In this document: positions 1 through 5,707 of the stretch, in pieces | How the letters are laid out: each line of letters opens with the position of its first letter | Position numbering within the stretch: the stretch's first letter is position 1 | Source of the DNA: Verrucomicrobiota bacterium | GTDB taxonomy: Bacteria > Verrucomicrobiota > Verrucomicrobiia > Verrucomicrobiales > Akkermansiaceae | NCBI GenBank assembly: GCA_008932955.1 | Contig: WBXE01000084.1 | Span: 1-9,821, forward strand | Direction: 5' to 3' | DNA length: 9,821 bases | The notes under the pieces: generated by a model | What the model saw: only the letters and a program-made list of their open reading frames with translations | What the model was told of the DNA's origin: nothing | The model's database searches: none | Program-made: the position numbers and the translations under genes

Positions 1-339
1 GACGATGTCGAGGACTTGCTCGAAGCGTTCGGTGCCGCCGCGCACGCCACGCCAGGCAGCGCCCATGCAGAAGCGGGTGGAGCCGGAGTCTTTGGCGGCG
101 CGGGCATGCAGCATCACCTCCTCACGCTCTAACAAAACGTGGCTTTTCAGCTCGGTTTTGTAACGGGCTGACTGGGAGCAATAAGCGCAGTCTTCGGAGC
201 AGCCGCCGGTTTTGATCGACAGCAGCGTGCAGAGTTGGATTTTGCCATCGGGGAAATTTGCTTGGTGAACGGCATGAGCCTGGGTGAGCAACTCGAAGAA
301 GGGGAGATGGTAGAGGGCTTGAAGTTCGGGTAAATTCAT
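1..339 (-). CDS. bioB: Biotin synthase, N-terminal part (cut by window edge)
   Basis: BioB is a radical-SAM enzyme that inserts sulfur into dethiobiotin, the last step of biotin synthesis, in the cytoplasm. The 113 visible codons are open to the window edge and correspond to about the first third of the family. The radical-SAM cluster motif C-x3-C-x2-C is at residues 47, 51 and 54 (CSEDCAYCSQSARY). The stretch STRFCMGAAWR at about 87-97 holds Cys91, which matches the conserved Cys that ligates the auxiliary [2Fe-2S] cluster in E. coli BioB. The ATG at 337-339 is chosen because the N-terminus (MNLPELQALY) has the family's usual length ahead of the cluster motif. The upstream sequence is C-rich with no Shine-Dalgarno, followed by GTTATAG-like short repeats at about 350-376. 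The family call is very secure; only the 3' end is missing. Confidence 0.96.
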   Translation of the reverse strand, partial: MNLPELQALYHLPFFELLTQAHAVHQANFPDGKIQLCTLLSIKTGGCSEDCAYCSQSARYKTELKSHVLLEREEVMLHARAAKDSGSTRFCMGAAWRGVRGGTERFEQVLDIV

Positions 340-380
340 GGCTAGGGGGGAGTTAGTTATAGGTTATGAGTTATAGGGAA

Positions 381-521
381 AGAAGACGCAAGACTACAAG
401 ACACAAGATGAAGATAACGAAGAGAAAGAGACACACGCAGGCTGAAGCCTGCGCTCCGTACTCTGCTCTTCTCTTGAATTCTCTAGTCTTGTGTCTTGTG
501 TCTTCAAGTCTTGTGTCTTCT
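381..521. repeat. Imperfect inverted repeat of AAGACACAAGACT-type units with internal hairpin
   Basis: This gap between bioB and the next gene's stop codon has two facing arms. The left arm (381-414) is built of AGAAGACGCAAGACT and CAAGACACAAGA units. The right arm (485-521) is the reverse complement of the same units, with a few mismatches and one extra unit. Inside, GAAGAGAA at about 419-426 faces TCTTCTCTT at about 467-475. At the centre is a perfect short hairpin, GCAGGC-TGAA-GCCTGC (437-452). I see no protein signal. The element could be a mobile or amplified intergenic repeat, or a strong RNA structure acting as a bidirectional stop. It touches the stop codon of the downstream secreted-protein gene. 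Confidence 0.7.
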
Positions 522-1203
522 ATCGTGCCCAGCTGCCGGATACTGAGGGGAGTTGGCCTTGACCAACCATGGTGTAGTTAGTCGCGCCTACCGCACCTTC
601 GAGCGGGATACCTAGAGCGCGTTTCCAAGCCGCACTCATGCTTTCAGCGGTGTGGCAGCCCCAGCTTTTGCACAAGGCGTGGCGGGCGAAAACCCCGGCT
701 CGCAGGCGCGGCAGATCGCGTTCATGCAACCAGGCGCTGGACACCGCCATGATGTCATTGCTGTAGTCGAGCATGAAGGCATAGCGGTTAGAGTGGCCGA
801 AAAAGTCGAAGGTGGTGATGGACTTGGCCGGGCGCGAGTTAATGGCTTGGATGAGGCTCTCGCCACTGCTCACCCAGATGAGCGTGGCCTGGTTTTTTTT
901 TGCCAGTTTGGCGATCCAAGTGGTGTAGGGGGTTTTGTCCTCGAGTCCGCGGGTTTGGTAGCCATGTTGATAGACGAGCCACACGATGGGGGCATTAGCG
1001 CCGTAAACGCGGTGGATTTCCTCGATACGCAGGGTTGAGGCGCGGATAAAGTTGGCCCACCAATGGTCGTGGCGTTCTTCGGCGATGCGATAGTTTTCCC
1101 ACTGGCGCAAGGCGGGACCGCCGGTGACGATGACGTGCTCCGCGTGGCTCGAGGCGACAAGCAATAAGGTGCTAGCAAAGAAGAAACGGAGCAGTCGGGA
1201 CAT
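520..1203 (-). CDS. Secreted protein of unknown family, possible clan CD (caspase-fold-like) hydrolase
   Basis: This protein of about 227 residues begins with a clear signal peptide: MSRLLR, a hydrophobic core FFFASTLLLVA, and likely cleavage after SSHA near residue 21. It is therefore probably exported. I do not recognise a named family. The body has a hydrophobic strand ending in a His motif (TTFDFFGHSN, His about 137). About 45 residues later comes a Cys motif (KSWGCHTAES, Cys about 183). This order, strand-His then strand-Cys, resembles caspase-fold (clan CD) peptidases and CHAT/DUF4347-like domains, but that is only an inference from two motifs. The ATG at 1201-1203 is preferred over the longer start at 1305, because the extra 34 codons are translated repeat DNA (SVHSVKSVVS) and would bury the signal peptide. 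The gene lies downstream of tpiA on the same strand, separated by a repeat element. Confidence 0.78.
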   Translation of the reverse strand: MSRLLRFFFASTLLLVASSHAEHVIVTGGPALRQWENYRIAEERHDHWWANFIRASTLRIEEIHRVYGANAPIVWLVYQHGYQTRGLEDKTPYTTWIAKLAKKNQATLIWVSSGESLIQAINSRPAKSITTFDFFGHSNRYAFMLDYSNDIMAVSSAWLHERDLPRLRAGVFARHALCKSWGCHTAESMSAAWKRALGIPLEGAVGATNYTMVGQGQLPSVSGSWAR

Positions 1204-1222
1204 CTTGGAAATGGAAATAGAA

Positions 1223-1312
1223 ACCACGGATTTCACGGAATGCACGGATAAGATTTGATATATCGAGACCATCTTATCCGTGTCATCCTCTTCAATCCGT
1301 GTCATCTGCGGT
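1223..1312. repeat. Inverted-repeat element, CACGGAT-unit family, copy 1
   Basis: Arm B (1223-1254) starts ACCACGGATTTCACGGAATG and ends GGATAAGAT. Arm A (1271-1312), read on the minus strand, has a degenerate start (ACCGCAGATGACACGG), a middle GGATTGAAGAGGATGACAC, and also ends GGATAAGAT. The arms face each other across a 16-nt loop, so the transcript could fold into a long hairpin. Arm A matches arm A of the copy at 5506-5643 at 38 of 42 positions by my alignment. Arm B matches the other arm there at 27 of 29. The element ends about 20 nt before the ATG of the secreted-protein gene and is read as false N-terminal sequence if that gene is extended. Confidence 0.85.
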
Positions 1313-1396
1313 TAATTAATCCAAATTGCGAAGCCCTGTTGACCTGAGTGGCAAGCTCCTTTTTAGAATCATCGGCGCGGGCGGGCGCGGGCTGGA

Positions 1397-2194
1397 TCAG
1401 GAGGGCTGGTTGCTGCAGCCGTTGCGGATGATTTCAAGGAAACTTTGCGGCTCCAACGCGGCCCCGCCGATGAGTGCGCCGTCGATGTCCGGGCAGGCCA
1501 TCAGTTCGGCGGCGTTGGCGGGTTTGACGCTGCCGCCGTATTGGATGCGGATTTTGGCGGCGGTGTCCTGGCCGTAGAGTTCGGCGATGACGGAGCGGAC
1601 AAAGGCGTGAGCGTCCTGGGCTTGCTGCGAGGAGGCGGTCACGCCGGTGCCGATAGCCCACACCGGTTCGTAAGCGACGACGATTTCAACCATGTCTTTG
1701 TCCGAGACATTTTTGAGGCCTTCGGTGATCTGGGTTCGCAGGACGGTTTGGAGGTCACCGGCCTCGCGTTGGGCGAGGGTTTCGCCGATGCAGAAAATCG
1801 GCTTGAGGTTCGCCTCGCGGGCCTTGTGGATCTTGGCGTTGATGAGCGCATCGGTTTCGCCGTAGATCGCGCGGCGTTCGCTGTGGCCGAGGATCACGTA
1901 ATGGACGAGGAACTCGCGCAACATCAGCACACTCACTTCGCCGGTGTAGGCACCCGCGTCGTGCTCAGAGCAATTTTGGGCGGCAATTTGGATCGACTGT
2001 GCCTCGTTGCTAGCTCCCGAGGAGTGGAGGACTTCGGCGAGCTTGGCGAGCGAGACGAAGGGCGGGGCGATGACCATCTCGGCGGGGAATGACTGGCCCT
2101 GAATTTTGGATAGAAAACTCTTGAGGAAGTCCTCAGTCGCGGAGGCCCCCATATTCATTTTCCAGTTGGCGGCGAAGATCGGTTTGCGGTTCAT
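1397..2194 (-). CDS. tpiA: Triosephosphate isomerase
   Basis: This enzyme interconverts dihydroxyacetone phosphate and glyceraldehyde 3-phosphate in cytoplasmic glycolysis and gluconeogenesis. The 265-residue TIM barrel is complete. The catalytic residues are all present: Lys12 in ANWKMN, His104 in ILGHSERR, and Glu176 in AYEPVWAIGTG. The phosphate-binding elements YGGSVKPAN (about 219-227) and DGALIGGAAL (about 238-247) are also present. The ATG at 2192-2194 gives the normal N-terminus MNRKPIFAANWKMN. The gene starts 41 bp after the pgk stop on the same strand, so the two are probably co-transcribed. No Shine-Dalgarno is visible. Length is slightly above the usual 250 or so residues because of small loop differences, with nothing broken. 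Confidence 0.98.
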   Translation of the reverse strand: MNRKPIFAANWKMNMGASATEDFLKSFLSKIQGQSFPAEMVIAPPFVSLAKLAEVLHSSGASNEAQSIQIAAQNCSEHDAGAYTGEVSVLMLREFLVHYVILGHSERRAIYGETDALINAKIHKAREANLKPIFCIGETLAQREAGDLQTVLRTQITEGLKNVSDKDMVEIVVAYEPVWAIGTGVTASSQQAQDAHAFVRSVIAELYGQDTAAKIRIQYGGSVKPANAAELMACPDIDGALIGGAALEPQSFLEIIRNGCSNQPS

Positions 2195-2235
2195 GGGTCG
2201 GATATTAGTGTTAGGTGGGAGATAGGGGGAGCCTC

Positions 2236-3441
2236 TCAGGCCTCGCTGAGGGCGGCAACGCCGGGCAGGACTTTGCCTTCGAGCAGTTCGAGGGAAGCCC
2301 CGCCGCCAGTGGAGATGAAGGTCATTTGAGTGTCGAGGCCAAATTGGTTCACGGCGGTCACTGAGTCGCCGCCGCCGATGATGGTCGTGGCACCGCGGCC
2401 CGTGGCTTGCGCCAGCGCTTCGGCCACCGCGCGGGTGCCCTTGGCAAAGTTTTCGATTTCAAAGACGCCGACCGGGCCGTTCCAGATGATTGTTTTGGCG
2501 TCGAGGATGACGTCGCGGAATTCTGCGATGGCGAGGTCGCCGATGTCGATGCCCATCCAGTCTGGAGTGACGCTGCCGCCTTGTTGGTAGGGCGGGGTGC
2601 AACGGGTTTGGGCACCGTCTTGGAATTGATCGGTTTCGCGGGTGTCGGCGGGCAGGAGGAATGTTTTGCCCATGGCCTTGGCCTTGGCGAGAATCTCCAA
2701 GGCGAGGTCAAGCTTGTCAGCTTCGACCTTGCTGTCGCCGACGTCGAAGCCCTGGGCTTTGCGGAAAGTGAAGGCCATGGCGCCGCCGATGAGGATCGTA
2801 TCGGCCTTTTCCATCAGGCTCATGATGACTTGGATTTTGTCCGACACCTTGGAGCCGCCCATGATGACGACGAAGGGGCGGGCAGGGGCGGCGAGTTCTT
2901 GCTGGAGGTACTTGAGTTCGCGCTCCATCAAAAAGCCCATGGCGCTTTGTTTCACAAAATGGGTGACGCCCTCAGTGGAAGCGTGGCCGCGGTGCGCCGT
3001 GCCAAAGGCGTCATTGACAAAAATGTCGGCGCTGCCGGCCAGTTGGCGGGCAAATTCGGGGTCGTTGGCCTCCTCGGCGGCGTAATAGCGGGTGTTTTCG
3101 AGAATGAGCACTTCGCCGGGTTGCAGCGCGGCACGCAGGGCGGCGGTGGGCTCGCCGATGCAATCCGGCGCGAGTTTGACGGCTTGGCCGAGGATGCTGC
3201 TGAGGTGGGTGGCGGTGGGGGCCAGCGAGTACTTGGCGTCGGGACCGCCTTTGGGGCGGCCCAAATGCGAGCAGAGGACCAATTTGGCGCCGCCGGCGAG
3301 CAGGTGGCGGATTGAGGGGATAGCGGCTTGGATGCGGGTATCGTCGGTGATGGCAGCGTCTTTGAGCGGGACATTGAAGTCTACGCGCATGAGAACTTCT
3401 TTAGCGGATACGTCGAGGTCGCGGATGGATAGCTTGGCCAT
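2236..3441 (-). CDS. pgk: Phosphoglycerate kinase
   Basis: This enzyme transfers the acyl phosphate of 1,3-bisphosphoglycerate to ADP, making ATP and 3-phosphoglycerate in glycolysis. The 401-residue protein is full length for the two-lobed family. The substrate-side motifs are DFNVP (21-25), SHLGRPKG (58-65), ENTRYY (115-120, with Arg118) and AHRGHAST (149-156). The nucleotide side has GGSKVSDK (195-202), IIWNGPVGVFE (318-328) and IIGGGDS (354-360). The C-terminus STGGGASLELLEGK is typical. The ATG at 3439-3441 (MAKLSIRDLD) is chosen over an in-frame TTG at 3478-3480. That TTG adds 13 unconserved residues and is itself the first part of a TTGACA box. The gene is first in an operon with tpiA. 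Confidence 0.98.
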   Translation of the reverse strand: MAKLSIRDLDVSAKEVLMRVDFNVPLKDAAITDDTRIQAAIPSIRHLLAGGAKLVLCSHLGRPKGGPDAKYSLAPTATHLSSILGQAVKLAPDCIGEPTAALRAALQPGEVLILENTRYYAAEEANDPEFARQLAGSADIFVNDAFGTAHRGHASTEGVTHFVKQSAMGFLMERELKYLQQELAAPARPFVVIMGGSKVSDKIQVIMSLMEKADTILIGGAMAFTFRKAQGFDVGDSKVEADKLDLALEILAKAKAMGKTFLLPADTRETDQFQDGAQTRCTPPYQQGGSVTPDWMGIDIGDLAIAEFRDVILDAKTIIWNGPVGVFEIENFAKGTRAVAEALAQATGRGATTIIGGGDSVTAVNQFGLDTQMTFISTGGGASLELLEGKVLPGVAALSEA

Positions 3442-3451
3442 GGGGGAAGAG

Positions 3452-3480
3452 ATACCGCCTGAGAGCCGCTCCGCTGTCAA
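3452..3480 (-). promoter_or_regulatory. Candidate sigma-70-type promoter for pgk-tpiA
   Basis: On the minus strand a perfect -35 hexamer TTGACA (3475-3480) lies 33 nt before the pgk ATG. With a 17-nt spacer the -10 position would be CGGTAT (3452-3457), which is a poor match to TATAAT. If the box is used, the 5' leader would be only a few nucleotides long, which would fit the absence of a Shine-Dalgarno. The -35 match may be chance. Confidence is low. Confidence 0.28.
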
Positions 3481-3593
3481 GCAATGCCTGCGCGTGCCGA
3501 CGAAAAGTGGCGGAATCGTTGCGAGGATGGACTGTGGGCTGGCTGATTAGGGGAAATCAACCGGCCTCGGGTTTCGGTCTCAAATGGCAACGG

Positions 3594-3735
3594 CGGGACG
3601 AAGATGGCCACGGATGAAGAGGATTACAGTTAATCCTCGTCCCGAGCCATGTGCCAATCCGCCTGCCTAAAGTATTCCTCTTCAATCCGTCAAATCCGTG
3701 AAATCCGCTAATCCGTGAAATCCGCTAATCCGTGG
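3594..3735. repeat. Degenerate CACGGAT-unit inverted repeat with 17-bp tandem repeat
   Basis: This lies in the 356-bp gap between pgk and the DUF2127 gene. The left arm has CCACGGAT (3608-3615) followed by GAAGAGGA (3616-3623). These face ATCCGTGG (3728-3735) and TCCTCTTC (3676-3683), so both segments can pair, but with a large insert on one side. The insert is a tandem repeat of the 17-mer AATCCGTGAAATCCGCT (3693-3709 and 3710-3726, then a partial third copy). The left side also has a perfect 8-bp hairpin GAGGATTA-CAGT-TAATCCTC (3619-3638) and a competing stem CGGGACGA / TCGTCCCG (3594-3601 / 3637-3644). In the rest of the gap (3481-3593 and 3741-3797) I see no gene. Confidence 0.72.
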
Positions 3736-3797
3736 TGGTTTCAGGCAGTCGTACCCCCACCCGCGCATGGCCGCTGGGCAGGGCGGCGGCGGACCAC

Positions 3798-4316
3798 TCA
3801 GGTAGGGGAGCCGTTGTTTAGTGGGACGCGCTTGCGGAAAAGCGCGTAGGCGACTAGGCCGACGACCCCGATATTGGCGAGCAGAGCGGCCACCATGGCC
3901 CAGGAGAATTGGGCGTAGAGTTCGTAAATTTCAATGGGCAGATAAATACTGCCGCTAACCAAGGCGAGCCATTCCGCCCATGCCCTCTCCTTCCACAAGC
4001 CGTAGCCTTCGATAAAGCGGAATAGCGCGTACACCAGTGCCAACCCTGCAAAAAACCACAGCTTGGCGTCCGTGACCTGGTTCGTCAAATCGATGAATAT
4101 TTTCGGATATTTCGCCGCCGGATCCAGGTGGATGCTTGAAACAAATTCCAAGGCGATGCTGTGGGCATCTTGATGCAGAAGTCCGAGCAAGCAGCAGCCC
4201 ACCGCCAGCACCAAGACCCCCTTGACCGCCTCAAACACCGCCACCGCCCGCAAGCTCTTGAGCAAACGCGGAGTGCTCAGCGGCTGATTGGAGGTTGGAG
4301 TGGCAGTGGCTTGCAT
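3798..4316 (-). CDS. DUF2127-type small membrane protein
   Basis: This is a predicted inner-membrane protein of 172 residues with four hydrophobic segments at about 25-47, 85-102, 112-134 and 138-160. The pattern LRAVAVFEAVKGVLVL, then a loop with HLDP, then FRFIEGYGLW, WAEW and YLPIEIYEL, is the conserved layout of the DUF2127 family, whose function is unknown. The ATG at 4314-4316 (MQATATPTSN) is preferred. The longer reading frame depends on a TTG at 4362-4364 and adds 16 unconserved residues. It sits 83 bp downstream of the thioredoxin-like gene on the same strand and may share its transcript. Nothing in the sequence points to a substrate or partner. Confidence 0.85.
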   Translation of the reverse strand: MQATATPTSNQPLSTPRLLKSLRAVAVFEAVKGVLVLAVGCCLLGLLHQDAHSIALEFVSSIHLDPAAKYPKIFIDLTNQVTDAKLWFFAGLALVYALFRFIEGYGLWKERAWAEWLALVSGSIYLPIEIYELYAQFSWAMVAALLANIGVVGLVAYALFRKRVPLNNGSPT

Positions 4317-4399
4317 GGGGAAATGACTGGCGGCAGAAACTACCCAGCCGCTGCCAATTGCCAAGGCAATTCAATGACAACGCGATGAGCCGCGGCACC

Positions 4400-5404
4400 T
4401 CACTCAGGCTTGGGCGCGACGGCTGGCTGGGCTGCGGCTTTTTCGATATGCTCCTTGATCTGCTGTTTGATTTGGTCGCCCTGTTTGGCGATGGTGTGGG
4501 CCGGGTGGGCGGCGATGATGGCATCAACAAACTTGTTAGCGGCGTCGGCATCGGCTTTTTCGACAAAGCGGGCGAGGCCGATGTTGAGGGCGATGCCGAT
4601 TTGGGTATCTTCCGGCAGGGATGGATTGGCTTTGATATATTCCAGCGCGCTGGCGTAAGCCTTGTCAAATTCTTTGGCCTGCATCAACGGCATTACCTTC
4701 GTCTGCATGAATTCCTGCAGCCCCTTCATTGCGGCTTCCGCCGCGACCTTCTTGGCGGTGGCGGCTTTTTGCTCCTTCACAAAACCGGTGGCGTCGTCTT
4801 TGTCGAGTTGAGTAATTTTGGCGATGACATCGGCGTAGCAGTTTTCGACGAGTTCGCCATCCATGGTTTTGAGGCCGGCGACAAGGTTTTTGGCCTTGTC
4901 GACCGGTTCGGTGGCCTTGTCGGCCGCGGCGAAGGCGGCGTCGCGCTTGTTGCGCACTTCCATGAGGGACTTGAGATGGCTCAGGTATTTTGCGGGGCCG
5001 TCTTTTTCATAGCCGATCTGGGCGTAGGGTTTGCCGCTGGCATCACACAGCATAATGCTCGGATAGCCTTGGATTTTGAATTCGTCGCGGAGTTTTTCGT
5101 TTTGGGCTTGGGTGGCCTCGCTGAGCTTCGACTTGTCTTTCGGGAAATCCACGTCGACGAGTACCAGCTTGTCCTTGATGCCCGTTTTGAAGGCGTCTTG
5201 CTGGAAAACTTCCTTGTCAAGTTTGATGCACCAGCCGCACCAGTCGGAACCGGTGAAATCTAGCAATAAATCCTTGTGCTCCGCCGTGGCCTGCTTCTTG
5301 GCGGCGTCGAAGTCGGCAGTCCAGCCGTCGCGGGCGGCGATAGCACTGGTGAGGGTGACGAGCGCCAGCAAGCCGCTGCGCAGAAGGTGTGGGGTAGGCA
5401 TCAT
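4400..5404 (-). CDS. Secreted thioredoxin-fold protein with helical C-terminal domain
   Basis: This protein of about 334 residues carries a signal peptide (MMPTPHLLRSGLLALVTLTSAIAA, residues 1-24) and so probably works outside the cytoplasm. A thioredoxin fold follows. The active site CGWC (Cys56, Cys59) lies in LLLDFTGSDWCGWCIKLD, then DVDFPKD, and the cis-proline loop is QGYPSIML. This fits a thiol-disulfide oxidoreductase of the DsbD-C/Thioredoxin_7 type. The remaining 170 or so residues are Ala/Lys-rich and helical, with TPR-like text (EFDKAYASALEYIKANPSL) and a flexible end, AQPAVAPKPE. The start at 5402-5404 is preferred to the ATG at 5450-5452, because the extra 16 residues lie on hairpin DNA and would lengthen the n-region of the signal peptide. 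A second ATG follows directly (5399-5401). The natural substrate is unknown. Confidence 0.9.
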   Translation of the reverse strand: MMPTPHLLRSGLLALVTLTSAIAARDGWTADFDAAKKQATAEHKDLLLDFTGSDWCGWCIKLDKEVFQQDAFKTGIKDKLVLVDVDFPKDKSKLSEATQAQNEKLRDEFKIQGYPSIMLCDASGKPYAQIGYEKDGPAKYLSHLKSLMEVRNKRDAAFAAADKATEPVDKAKNLVAGLKTMDGELVENCYADVIAKITQLDKDDATGFVKEQKAATAKKVAAEAAMKGLQEFMQTKVMPLMQAKEFDKAYASALEYIKANPSLPEDTQIGIALNIGLARFVEKADADAANKFVDAIIAAHPAHTIAKQGDQIKQQIKEHIEKAAAQPAVAPKPE

Positions 5405-5419
5405 GGTAAGCGAAGCTCG

Positions 5420-5436
5420 GCGAGGTCCCGCCTCGC
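5420..5436. repeat. Short perfect hairpin in leader of the thioredoxin-like gene
   Basis: GCGAGG (5420-5425) and CCTCGC (5431-5436) can pair across a 5-nt loop, 15 nt before the preferred ATG. It resembles in size and position the GCAGGC-TGAA-GCCTGC hairpin at 437-452 in the bioB leader. It may be a small dispersed repeat or a local control structure. I cannot tell which. Confidence 0.4.
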
Positions 5437-5505
5437 TGTCCAGCGAAATCATGGAGCATTATGCTAACAATGAAGATGGAAAGGGTTGCGGCGACGTTTT
5501 TTTTT

Positions 5506-5643
5506 ACCACGGATTACACGGATTGAAGAGGATTACACGGATAAGATGTGCCTTGCTCTATCAAATCTCAGGCTCACCTAAGTGGTGAATGCTATGAAAT
5601 TCATAACTCATTCATTATCCGTGTATTCCGTGCAATCCGTGGT
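5506..5643. repeat. Inverted-repeat element, CACGGAT-unit family, copy 3
   Basis: This element lies in the 303-bp divergent gap between the thioredoxin-like gene and cinA. Arm A (5506-5547) begins ACCACGGATTACACGGAT, continues with TGAAGAGGATTACAC, and ends GGATAAGAT. Arm B (5614-5643), read on the minus strand, begins ACCACGGATTGCACGGAATA and ends GGATAAT. A 66-nt loop separates them, against 16 nt in copy 1, and the arm order is reversed relative to copy 1. Nine T residues (5497-5505) abut the left end. Both divergent promoters must lie in or beside this element. No clear -35/-10 pair stands out in the gap. Confidence 0.85.
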
Positions 5644-5707
5644 TTCTATTCTCCTTTCTAGGATTATTGCGCTTGCCATTTTTCCTGCCAAGCACCTGGC
5701 TTGGCGC

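Noticed and set aside
366..581. Plus-strand open frame of 71 residues in the bioB leader region
   Set aside because: It is made of the AAGACACAAG repeats and runs into the 3' end of the secreted-protein gene. It has a low-complexity basic start and no family resemblance.
2407..3315. 302-residue open frame on the plus strand opposite pgk
   Set aside because: pgk on the minus strand is unmistakable. The antisense frame is a Gly/Ala/Asp-rich shadow caused by high GC at third positions.
2236..3480. Longer pgk from a TTG start
   Set aside because: The 13 extra residues do not match the family, and the TTG is part of a TTGACA hexamer that better fits a promoter.
3693..3735. 17-bp tandem repeats as a possible CRISPR
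   Set aside because: The units are directly adjacent with no spacers and no cas genes are nearby. They belong to the CACGGAT repeat arm.
4295..5263. 322-residue open frame on the plus strand opposite the thioredoxin-like gene
   Set aside because: It is Phe/Gly/Val/Asp-rich shadow text with no motif, while the opposite frame has a signal peptide and CGWC in order.
5491..5505. GC-rich stretch followed by nine T residues as a terminator
   Set aside because: I could not form a stable stem before the T-run, and it lies between two divergent starts, where no transcript should end.
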